From assembly GCA_025331565.1 (NCBI GenBank), contig JAFREQ010000038.1, positions 3,162,001 to 3,226,000 on the forward strand: 64,000 nt of DNA. The letters are read 5' to 3'. Positions 21,872 to 32,110 of this stretch are shown here, one piece after another (positions within the stretch are counted from its first letter, which is position 1; the number at the start of each line of letters is the position of its first letter). Made by a program: the position numbers and the translations under genes. The stretch is from Holacanthus passer (taxonomy: Eukaryota; Chordata; Actinopteri; Pomacanthidae). The notes below the pieces were generated by a model. The model had not been told where the DNA came from. It saw only the letters and a program-made list of their open reading frames with translations, and did no database searches.

Positions 21872-22738
21872 GGCAGTAGGTCATCAGCCTACAAAGACTG
21901 ATGAAAAAGACTGTTTACACAGAAGTACTTTAATTTCTTTGGCTCCTCATTATTGTTGGTAATTGCGTTCAGTTAAATCACAATTAGGGACTGATATGTA
22001 GGAGCCAAGCTAAGTTTATATAAATCTAAGTAAATAAGTCATTTCATTGAATAAGTGAAGTCATAAAAGTTTGTTAAAGGTCAGCTAATTGAAGAAATTG
22101 TCCTGAACATCACACACCTTCAAAATCCCTTCCTAATTATCACAATTTTCACTATTAGAGCCTGAATTCAATACAAATCCTACAGAGTTGTAGCTGATCT
22201 AAGTTGCAGGTGGTAAAATGAGTTGGGGGTTTGAGTTGGTTTTTGCTTTAATCAAATATCAGAGCAGCACATGAACTTTCTACAGAGAAACCGCAGAGTC
22301 ACTTGGGCCCATCAGAAGGGCATTTTGGCCAAACGGGGACAAGACCCATGACAAAGGTTGTCAGTGTGAGTGGACTAAAACTTTATGTCCCCCTTGCTGG
22401 ATGTCAGCACACTTGATTACAATAGACAACATCTAAATAAGCATGATGATAAATAAAGAACAGACTTCTTGTATCTCAGTTAGAAACTGTATTATTTTGT
22501 CTGTTTTCACCATTTCTGTTATCAGTGGCTCATTGAGTAAAGTCCTTAAAATATCTGTTTACATGTGTCCTGCTGAAGATTATTGTCAAGAATTTTGACA
22601 TGACATTTCAATGATTAAGTGGACGTGGCTGCAATAGGCCGATAAAGAATATAAGTCCCTCTGCAGTGATGAACACAAAAATCACCAGAGTCCAAACTCT
22701 ACAGCAGCCATATCCTCAGTTTCCTGCCCACTCTGCCA

Positions 22739-22842
22739 CACTGGTGTAGCTCAGTGGTTACTTCCAACATCAATTCTCTCTGGAGAATTCGCTGCTCTCC
22801 ATCCCTCCCTGGGATCGAACCACGGGCGCTGCCCAGTGTTTT
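22739..22842 (+). ncRNA. Vault RNA gene, copy 3 (class I upstream region)
   Basis: Partner of copy 1. It has a CACTGG start, A box TAGCTCAGTGG (22747-22757, preceded by TG rather than TT), hairpin AATTCTC-TCTG-GAGAATT (7 bp, the longest of the five), B box GGATCGAACC (22812-22821), CACGGGCGCTGCCCAGTG and a TTTT terminator. The upstream 150 bases match those of copy 1. Confidence 0.88.
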
Positions 22843-23114
22843 CTCTCCGTCTGATTCCAAACTGCACCTCACTGACTAACTTTTACACTAATGTCTCATC
22901 GAGGAGGATCAAAGTGCTGTTGGAGAGCTGTCAATGTTTCTCCACATCCATTCATTTATTTACATATGTATTTATATTGGTATTGATTACGGCTTGTGAT
23001 TATATATTTATTTATCCATCCATTTGTCGTTTTTCATCCTCATCTACCAGGCAGTATTTTTCCAAAAAACATTCACAACAGACTCCTAGAATTATTTCTC
23101 TATCATGAGAAACA

Positions 23115-23131
23115 TGAGTCATGTTTATAAA
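23115..23131 (+). promoter_or_regulatory. AP-1-like site and TATA box upstream of vtRNA copy 4
   Basis: TGAGTCA at 23115-23121 and TTATAAA at 23125-23131 begin 41 and 31 bases before the predicted start of copy 4, as at copies 2 and 5. Confidence 0.65.
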
Positions 23132-23155
23132 GCCAGTGTCCCAGTGAAGCTGCTG

Positions 23156-23261
23156 CACTGGTTTAGCTCAGTGGTTACTTCGAACATCAATTCCCTCTGA
23201 CGAATTCGCTGCTCTCTATCCCTCCCTGGGATCGAACCACGGGCGCTGTCCAGTGTTTTTT
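23156..23261 (+). ncRNA. Vault RNA gene, copy 4 (class II upstream region)
   Basis: Partner of copy 2. A box is at 23164-23174, B box GGATCGAACC at 23229-23238, and the end is CACGGGCGCTGTCCAGTG plus six T. The internal hairpin is shorter here (AATTC/GAATT, 5 bp) because of CC and C changes in the loop side. The terminal stem and promoter are intact. Confidence 0.9.
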
Positions 23262-23585
23262 GAGCTGCTGAGTGAACAAACACCACTGGATCATCTTGTC
23301 TTTGATGGATGGAAAAATGTGTCTCAACAGTTCTGCAGAAGCACCACAGCAATTTGAATCTTCACAAAGCTGATTCATTATATAGTAGAGACACACATGT
23401 GGCTGCTGTGAGACTAGTATCTAATGATAAAGTATTCACATCCTGTACTGACACATGTCACACTCCAAAGTCCATTATATTTAAATATGATACAGAAGCA
23501 GCAAGTGGCCTGTCTCTCTATGATGTAATCTTCTACGAAGCAGTTCCTGCATCACTAACTTTCTCTCTCGCTATCAGAAACAACA

Positions 23586-23602
23586 TGAGTCATGTTTATA
23601 AA
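23586..23602 (+). promoter_or_regulatory. AP-1-like site and TATA box upstream of vtRNA copy 5
   Basis: TGAGTCA at 23586-23592 and TTATAAA at 23596-23602 sit 41 and 31 bases before copy 5. This matches copies 2 and 4, although the bases between TATA and start have diverged. Confidence 0.65.
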
Positions 23603-23626
23603 GCCATTGTCCCAATGCAGTTGCCG

Positions 23627-23732
23627 CACTGGTTTAGCTCAGTGGTTACTTCGAACAACAAATCTCTCTGAAGATTACGCTGCTCTCTATCCCTCCGCGG
23701 GATCGAACCACGGGCGCTGTCCAGTGTCTTTT
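23627..23732 (+). ncRNA. Vault RNA gene, copy 5 (class II, most diverged)
   Basis: CACTGG start, A box (23635-23645), TTACTTCGAACAAC, hairpin AATCT-CTCTGA-AGATT, CCCTCCGCGG in place of CCCTCCCTGG before B box GGATCGAACC (23700-23709), CACGGGCGCTGTCCAGTG, then TCTTTT. The first T-run is interrupted (TCTTTT), so termination may be at 23732 or slightly later. It lies in a third, partial duplication unit. Confidence 0.85.
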
Positions 23733-25098
23733 CCTTTTCTCCCTTCTGTCTTCTGTTAAGTCCTCCCAGAAAAACATGCTTGCATCGGCTAACATTTTGT
23801 CAACATTGCAGTGACTTTTTTTTAAGAATATGAGTCAATAAAATGTTCAGAAGATCAGCGGATTCTCGTCTCAACAGTGAACTCTCCCGGCTGTCCTGTA
23901 GCCTTTTATTTTACCTGCGTCAAGTTAGCGCTTCCGGTTAGAGCTTCCGGCTGTAACGCTTGTAAACAACGTCGCTTTCATATGAAAGGAAATATAAACC
24001 GGATGTTTTACAATATATTTAAGAGGCAGCGTCACGATCTAAGATATTGTCTTTGCAATGTTCACTTTATCTAACACGTTCTTTTATAAAATATCCGACA
24101 TTAATATTCTGAATTAGGTCAATCGAGTACATCTTGCCACTTTAGTGTTATTTAAAAAACAGTAATAGGATATTCAAAAGCAAAGTAAGACAATAGTTCT
24201 TTAATACCACATCTGCACTGAACATATGACAGCATCAACCACAGATCGGGGGTCAGATATTAATTTTGCTACTACCACTACAATACATATGCAAGATTTA
24301 TCAACTGATCTGGAATCGGGTGAATTATTTTTCCTGTCGCGCATGCGTATAGCTGACACAGACGCTGCTCTGTTGACAAATATCGGGGGAGGGACCACTG
24401 CGGCGTAAGTAGATCTTTGTTCATACTGATGTATATTCACCATAATTTAGCACCTTGTCTACATAATTTAATCCGTTAAATATTATTTTACATTGTAGTA
24501 TCGTGAACACTGTCCACGTAAAACGAGCGGAAAGTAAAGTGCTTTGTTGAACATCTGTAAAAACCGCTGGGGCCGAACTGTAGCAGAAAGGTCCTGTCAA
24601 GCTCGCCACAATGAAGCATGTGATTTCCGGTGCGAATCCTCAAAGCAAAATACGTGTTTAAGTACTAGTTGAAATTTTTCTGAATGAAAGAGTTTAAAGG
24701 TTAAAATGCAGTCAGATTGTAGCAGTTATTTTGTAGTAAATTCTTCCGTAATCCTGCTTTTCATCGCGCGTACGAACGACGACGCATTTTTGTTTGGTAC
24801 TCTCAAATTGAATGCTTTAATTTTGAAGGCGGAGACGGCGAGTTTCCGGTACGAGCCGTGGTTTGACCGTTCGCTCTGACTCAGCTCGTATAGCCTTTCA
24901 GCTAGCTCCCAACAACCCGGTCCTAACATCGTTTCTGGTTCCGTCTTCCGCCTGAGCGTCACTGTCGTTTAAAGTCACTATTCTGCGGTGTGGAGCAAAG
25001 TTTCTTCCGTCTTTCTTTGTCAAACTTATGAACTTGTTTCGCAGTCTGGCTGTGGGAGCGAGTGAAGTCGGACTCCTCGTCCAAGACTGTCGGCAGAC
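23733..25098. other. usf1 upstream region, presumed promoter and 5' UTR
   Basis: No coding exon was recognised. Two CTTCCGG (ETS-type) motifs lie at about 23932 and 23944. CpG content rises at 24750-25060, compatible with a TATA-less housekeeping promoter for usf1. Where transcription starts, and whether a non-coding first exon lies near 24390-24620, cannot be told. Confidence 0.45.
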
Positions 25099-28000
25099 AT
25101 GAAGAGGTGAGTGGGATGAAAACATGCGCCATTGTCAACTAATAACAACAGAAAGGCGTTGATCGACCAGCCTAGCAGTCCTCGGACTCTCTGTTAGTTC
25201 ATCACATTATGAGCTAATTTATCTACAACCGGACTCCTGTCTTGTATTTCCATGTGTGCAGCCAACAGAAAAGCCCTGAACCTGATGGGAGTGTTACCGT
25301 CAACGAGGAAGGTAAAAGAGAAACTCCTGTCACTATAAACTCACTCATGTTAGTAATGTACTAATGAATGTTATGGTATTTGTATGTGCTGTCATCACAG
25401 TCTTTGTTTAAAAGTCATTCATTGGTGGGGTTTCAGGTCTTTAATGTGATAAGTCTCACAACGGGGAAATTTCTAGTGTTCAGCAGCAAAAGAGAGAAGC
25501 AGAATATAAAGGAACATCACTAAAGTAGCAGTAGATAGATAGTAAATAAGAAATACAAACAAGAGAAGTATAAAAAGTATCAACAGTTTAACTAGAATAA
25601 AAAGCATTAACAATTTAAACAAGGCTAAAAAGTATGAACAAATTAACAAGAGAAATATATTAAATATGGGAGTAATAATATATATATATATATATAATAG
25701 ACAGGGCAGTTGAATTAAAGATGAGATTAAATATTGCACAGTGAAATATAGTGACATAAAAATGAATGTAGCACATTGTAATGACATAATTAGTTGTGTG
25801 TATGTCACTGTGTTATTGTATGTCTCTGAAGTGAAACACCTTAAAGACACTATGGGTGCCTGTACTTAGACATTTTATCCATGAAAACATGCTGTGTACA
25901 TGCTTGCTGTATATAATTTCCTTGCACTCTTTTCAGTCCCTACCCTATAAGAGCACCCATCTTGTAAGTTGTCTGAAAGCTGCTCTTTCTATGAAAGACT
26001 ATAACATGTAAAGTTGACTAACATTTTATGTGGCTTGTGCTCCTTCAGGATCCGTAGCCACGGCAGAGGACCCGGCAGCTATTGCCACCATTCAGTCTGC
26101 TGCCACCTTCACTGACCAACCCATCAAATATCTCTTCAAGACAGAAGGAGCAGGCGGACAGGTAGGAAGGACACAAGTACCTGATCATTTCAGTTCACCT
26201 GTGAGTTGTTCAAATCTGGTGAGGCATTCTTTGACTGTTATTTCCACCAAGAGGCACTTGAGTGGGCATATTCACTCATATATTACACATAACCATATGT
26301 ACACTCATGTAAGTCTGCAGAGGGAAAGTGTAATTCAGGGATAATCTTTCTGGAGATAGTACACACAGACAGCAATCAGACAGACCTCAGTCTGACAAAA
26401 AAAAATAAAATACATTTTCAATCAATATTGTAGAGGTAGAACTAGAGAGAAAGGACAAAGCACACTGGAGTGAAAGTTAATGAAAAAATGTTAACAGAAA
26501 TGAAGTATGATTTAGATTGTTCCACTAGCTGGGTTGAAGCAAATTACAGCCCTTTCACACAGGACAAAAAAAACACTAACATCTGGCTTTTGTCCTCAGT
26601 GGGTACAATCAGCATTCATTCCTGGGTCAAATGACTCTGCAGTAATCACAGGTATTTATCGGCTCTAGCTACAATTGGCTGTAATGGAAACATGACACTC
26701 GGGAGGACACGCTAATTATCGCCCCATTTTTTGGCACAATACTATGACACATGTTGAATACTATTGTTTTTTACAGTCTGGGAAAAACATGCAGTGGCGA
26801 CATCATTCAGTTGGCATTGAATTTGAAAGAGAGACTGAAGTAAAAGATATAAATTGTCACTGGCCTCCATGCCGCTCACTGCTTTCTGGCACTTTGAATT
26901 TTGAATGTGACACCAGAAAAAAAGCAGAAAGGCAAAAAAAAAAAACGGTCAAGTGAATTGCCTATTATTAGCGTGTTTACCAGTTTTAAACAGCCTGCAT
27001 ATACATATATAATTTTGGTGTAAAAATGATATTCAGTAGCTTCCCAAAGATTACTATAGACATCCACTCCTTCTCAGAACACTTCTGCAGCAGTCACAGC
27101 AACAGATTTTGTCATTGTGAGCAGAAAATGTCTGTGACTTCACATTTCTTGATAATTCTGCCAGTCGCATTACCTCCTGGTCTTAGTGTGACCCACTTCA
27201 CTTAATTTAGACCTGACAGTAGAACTTAGATTGTGTGTCTGTATGCTCTGAAGTTGAATATTTGTCAACCCAGTAATGATGAAATATTGACAACTCAGTG
27301 TAATGTGTTCCCAGGTAACCTACAGAGTGATCCAGGTGTCAGATGGCCAGTTGGAGGGTCAGACAGATGGAGCTGCAGCAGTCAGCCTGGTCACTGGTTT
27401 CCCTGCCACCACTCAGACTGTCACACAGGTGAGAACACTGACCAACAATATGAGCATAAATTGCTGATCTCTATGAAAGACATTTTTATGAAAACCTTTT
27501 ATAGTCACTGAGATTGATTGACTTCAGGTGGCGTACAACTTCAGAACTGTTTTTTTTGTAGAGTAGAAAAATCTACCCTAAACAATTAAGCATTGTTACT
27601 GTGTTTTTGTGTCCATGTAGTGATGTCCCAAGAAGATCCAGGAATATGTTAATGGGTTGATATCAGCTAAAATAAAGCAGATCATAATCCTATCCTTTCT
27701 TTACTTTACTGAGTTCTGTATGTTTAAGTAAATATATATATTGGATTGGACTCCAATTGGACTGGCAGATAGCCAATATTTGAGATGGGGATCAGAGCCA
27801 AAAACAATCGAACAGGACATACATATCTTTTTTTTTTCCTTGGTGATTTATCATGTCTGGGCAAATGCAACCTATGTAATGCAACACAAGTCCCTGAAAC
27901 CCTTTTTGTTTTAAACATTGATTATCTGCTATCTTGTCCTCTTTGAAAAAAAAAGAATAATTTGGAAAAAAAAATAACTTCCTTGCCATATAAGTAGATG

Positions 28001-31000
28001 AGGTGAGAGGTTGAACAGCTTCACTTACACCTCCTCATCACTTGATTGATCACCACTTGCGGCCAGTAGACATTACCAGTCATGAACTGATGTCCACCTC
28101 TGATCTGAAACGAGGCTTAATCAGGCCACTCATATTTTCTATTTCTCAGCTGCTAAAAGTGTAATAACTATACTTTGTGATTTTAACAAGACACTTCATC
28201 CTCCACTTGATTCCATTCCCATGAGTGCACTTTCTGTTCAAGTGCAATTTTTAGATTTTTATACTTCATTGTCCCCTCACTTAATTTCTAGCTATTTTTG
28301 TCTCAGTAAATTTTATACTTACTAACCATGTTTGTTGTGTGTAGTGTTTTTATTGTTTCTTGGTTCGTTTCTTTCTTGCTCAGTTTTGTTGTATATAGTA
28401 GATGCTGATACAGCGTTTTAGTTATTTAAATTAACTTTTCTATACTATTCATCTGTTCTTGTATTTATGTGTCACCTGTGTCTTATTTTATAGCTGGGGT
28501 TCATCTGATGTACAATGTTAAGTTTGTGTTATTGATTTTTATAAGAAAAATCTTCAGCATGGTTCACACTAATATGACTGAAAACACATTCAGTATTTAG
28601 TATAGCAATGCTGTTTCAGAGGCTTTAAAATCCACTCAAGATGAAAGTAATTGTTCCTGGGAAAACACATAGTCTTAAAACTTTGCATGGTGTTTTAAAT
28701 GGATATTGTTATGTTTAATGATGGGTTACTCACAATTTCTGTCTATCTACAGCAATTAAAGCCTTGACAGAAGCATGCAGATTTCAAAATTCCTGATAGA
28801 TTTGATCTCTCATTTCGTTTGTGCCTGTTGAACAGTGTAATACATGTCTAACAGTGGAGTTAATGTCTCTGATACCAGGCTGTGTTCTCTCAGTCTGAGG
28901 GGTTGGAGGGAGACAGCAGCGCAGAGACGCAGTACACGTACTACCCCGCCACCATCGCAGACGCCACCACTGGCACCATGGTGACCACAGTGCAGTCCTC
29001 TGACACACTGCTGGGCCAGACCACACCCACAGGTAACATTTTAGGCCTGGCATTTGGCTATGACAAAGCCTGCATATGCTGAAGCTCATGCCCGAAGAAT
29101 ACAATATAGTGCCATTTTTATTTTACACTGGCTTTGTAAGTAATAGTGATCATGAACTCAAAATTAGATATACAATAATTAATACAATTGAGTGAATGAA
29201 ATACAACTTTTTAAACCATTTCAAAACCATCTTTTCTCTTTTAATTGTCCATAATTTAAAAACCTCACAAAAAGATATTGTATTTGTACTTGTTTCACAG
29301 GGCAGCTTTATGTGATGATGTCACCCCAGGAAGTTTTGACGAGTTCCAATCAAAGGACAATCGCTCCTCGCACTCAGCCATACATAGCGTAATTACATCA
29401 GAATCACAGCACTGTTGCATCTTATTACAGTGATCAATTTTAACTAAATGTAGAAAGTGTTCTCCATCCAGCAAGTCGAGCCAACTTCATGTCTTTATTC
29501 TAATCTGTTTTCCAGAAAGCAAGAGGCTCCTCGGGGTTCCCGAGATGAGAAACGGCGAGCACAGCACAATGAAGGTCAGTGCTTGCACCCAGTGTGAGAA
29601 GTTGAAGACATAGGTGTATTTTACTACAAATATCTGAGCAGATATGAATGATGCTAAAGTCTCATTTCATATACTGTTCAAACAGTTGAGCGCCGACGCA
29701 GGGATAAGATCAACAACTGGATTGTGCAACTGTCAAAGGCCATCCCAGACTGTAACATTGACTACACCAAGACAGGACAGGTGAGTTCAGCTCAGACTCA
29801 CACGCCACTCTGATATCAAGTGAAAGTATGTATTCACAAAAGTTTGTGTTCGGAAAGGACAAACTTCACTAGTTACATAAGAAAAGAGAAAATGAGACAA
29901 TTTCTGAATTTTTAAGTTCGTTTTTGTTTCAGAGTAAAGGAGGAATCTTGTCCAAAGCCTGTGAGTACATCAAGGAACTCCGACAAAGCAACCTGAAGCT
30001 GGGGGAAGATATCAGCTCTCTTGATCGTCTCAGGATCGACAACCAGCTACTTAGACAGGAGGTATAAACTGCATGTGTTTGCCACTATATTGAGGCCAAA
30101 TCTGTAAAGTGTCATTACTTTTTGCCATTGTACAAGATTTCAAATGTAGACCATTTAGATTCATTCTCAGTCGAGTTGAAAGAAAGGAATGGCAACAATC
30201 TAGTGTTTTCCCTAGAATTGTGTTCTTGTTTGTGTGGGGAAAATCTGTGAATCAGAATTTCACCCATTGACTGTACTGGGATTATTTTCTACCTATAGAC
30301 TAATTTTATTTGTCCTTAAAACACTTGATAAATGGTTGGTTATGACCCAGGTGTTTGGGGGGAAAATTACATTACAAAATTACATGAATTAAAATGTAAC
30401 TGATTTTAGGGCCACGGTAGTGATTATTTCAATTTCATTCATTGGATAAATCAATTAATTGTTTGGTCTATAAAATGTCAGAAAACTGAAAAATGGCCAT
30501 CACAGTTTCTGAGAATCAAAAGTGGTGATGTTGTCACATGTCTTGTTTTGTCGAATCAACAGTCTAAACACCAAAGATGTTCAGTTTACTATAATGTAAG
30601 GCTAACCCTCACATTTAAGAAGCTGGAACTGCCAATTGTTTGGTATATTTGCTTGAACATTTAGTCAAACAATTAAACAATAAAGGTAAAATGATGTCCA
30701 GCTATCTCTTTCCAACTTGTACTTTTTTTCTACGATAAACCTTATTTCAGTGGCATTCACTGTCATTCACTGGAGTGGCACCTGCAAGATGCCACTCCAC
30801 TTCCACCTTCAACCCAGAGTTGTCTATGTAAAACCAGGACATAAGTTAGAAAATGCGATAGCAACATTTTTATGAAAAAACAATTATCAGCTCAGTCTAA
30901 CGCTCCTATTTCCACAGTCCAATGACTTAGTCATTTTCATTTCATTTCTGATAGAAAGTCTTAATCAGCTGATGAGTCATTATAAGAACATTACTACTAT

Positions 31001-31111
31001 GTTATCTGTGTTGTTGCTCAGGTGGAAGACTGGAAGTCCAAGAATCAGATCCTGAGGAACCTGCTGCGACAGCATGGCATTGTGGGATCATCCAGCACAG
31101 ATCCACAGTGA
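25099..31111 (+). CDS. usf1: Upstream stimulatory factor 1 (bHLH-Zip transcription factor), complete, 299 aa
   Basis: Coding exons: 25099-25106, 25262-25311, 26049-26161, 27315-27428, 28879-29032, 29301-29388, 29516-29574, 29686-29780, 29933-30061, 31022-31111; all phases agree (900 nt with stop). USF1 binds CACGTG E-boxes as a dimer and regulates metabolic and stress genes in the nucleus. The N-terminus MKSQQKSPEP parallels human USF1 MKGQQK, and exon 4 has YRVIQVSDGQLEGQTDG. The USF-specific region is GQLYVMMSPQEVL...RTIAPRTQPY (147-174). The basic region EKRRAQHNEVERRRRDKINN (187-206) has the E-box readers His193, Glu197 and Arg201. Helix-loop-helix and leucine zipper follow (LGEDISSLDRLRIDNQLLRQ). 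The first coding exon holds only 8 nt. Exon 1 and the N-terminus favour USF1 over USF2. No damage was seen. Confidence 0.95.
25453..25790 (-). mobile_element. Probable L2-type LINE 3' UTR fragment, inverted, in usf1 intron 2
   Basis: CACAACGGGGAAATTTCTAG resembles the inverted LINE tail (CACAGTGGGGAAATTT). It is followed by GTTCAGCAGCAAAAGAGAGA and AT-rich sequence, as in 3' UTRs of this LINE. A (TA)n run lies at 25679-25697. Confidence 0.55.
30405..30680. repeat. Common teleost interspersed repeat in usf1 intron 9
   Basis: AATTAATTGTTTGGTCTATA followed by AAATGTCAGAAAA and CACATTTAAGAAGCTGGAA is a pattern I know from hAT-derived repeats dispersed in fish genomes. A related 5' part (GCTGCAACGACTAGTTGATT) is at 52865. 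Confidence 0.5.
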
Positions 31112-32110
31112 GAAGCCTGTTGCCGGTGTTCGATTGGTATTTGAAGACAACCACATATGGGCCAAAAGAGTACTTGAAATGCTTTGAGATACTTTATTTG
31201 TGGTCGAGTGTGCATGAAATAGGGGGAAATAATGGAATATTGCCATTAATATTCAAATCCAGCTTCTTTGCTAAGTGACACCCCTTCAATATTATCTTTG
31301 AAGCTTTTTACAAATTTGAAATCCTTTGCCTGGTGAATACAACCCATTCATAGTAACATGATGCAAATGAAAATAGGAAAATTTAAACATCAACTTGAGT
31401 TTCAGAAATTAAATCAGTTTGACAAAGTCCTTGTTGAATGCCTTCTGCCACAAACATGATTGTTCATCAACCTCCAGTACAGTAAGCTCTAAAACACGAT
31501 CAACTACTCATGCCAGTTTCATTTTCTTTACCTCTGCAGTACTGTGCTTCTCTGTATCAAATGCACTCATGTTAATGTCTGAGAAAAACTTTGTATTCAT
31601 TCTATTATCAATCACTTTGACCAATTGATACCAAGTTTGTCATCCAGTTCATAGTTCAGCTCTTTTGCTTTGTATTTTTGTATGTTTCATGAAACCTCAC
31701 TGGGGACAATAATTGCATTGCAACAATGTAACTAACTAAATAAACAGGGGTTGGTAAGCATTGCATTGTAGGTAGGTTATGTATGTCTTTATAATAAAAA
31801 CAAATAATATTCTGTCTGTCATAAACCACTTTGAGATGTGTTTATTAAAGTTGGTAAATTGGTTAAAATATGTAGAATTTTTTTTTAATTGCATCTCTTA
31901 TTATTATAAATACAGACTGTGTTCATCTTTAATGTACGGCCTGAACGTGAACCTTGCTGTGAGCAGGTTTTATTTTGAAGGTTCTTTGCGGAAGTGCAAC
32001 GTTTCATTGACGCTGGGAAAATAAAACACTCGCATAGACCGTAGATATTTATCGAACCCTGCACTGCTTTATTGATTTAAGGAACACCAGGACAAAGTGA
32101 GGTTTCAGCT
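31112..32110 (+). other. usf1 3' UTR and usf1-gkup intergenic region
   Basis: The usf1 3' UTR probably ends after the AATAAA at 31739-31744. Only about 370 bases then separate it from the gkup start codon, so the gkup promoter must be compact or overlap the usf1 end. Confidence 0.55.

Larger units (their letters stand above)
17390..22087 (+). mobile_element. BEL/Pao LTR retrotransposon, internally deleted and interrupted
   Basis: The LTR start TGTAGGAGCCAGGTTAAG at 17390 and its partner TGTAGGAGCCAAGCTAAG at 21997 agree for about 95 bases, to 22087, where copy B of the duplication begins. A gag remnant is at 20073-20706 and an integrase remnant at 20777-21871. Protease, reverse transcriptase and RNase H are gone, deleted between about 20706 and 20777. 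Other repeats, including a BED-finger hAT at 18427, lie between the 5' LTR and gag. The exact end of the 5' LTR and the primer-binding site were not resolved. Confidence 0.75.
22086..23523. repeat. Segmental duplication copy B (carries vtRNA copies 3 and 4)
   Basis: Homologous to 13978-15768. It lacks about 340 bases present in copy A between the GGCCAAAC block and the CATGACA block. The left edge abuts the BEL/Pao 3' LTR. Beyond the duplication, a third partial unit follows (23572-23732) with its own vtRNA. Confidence 0.85.
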
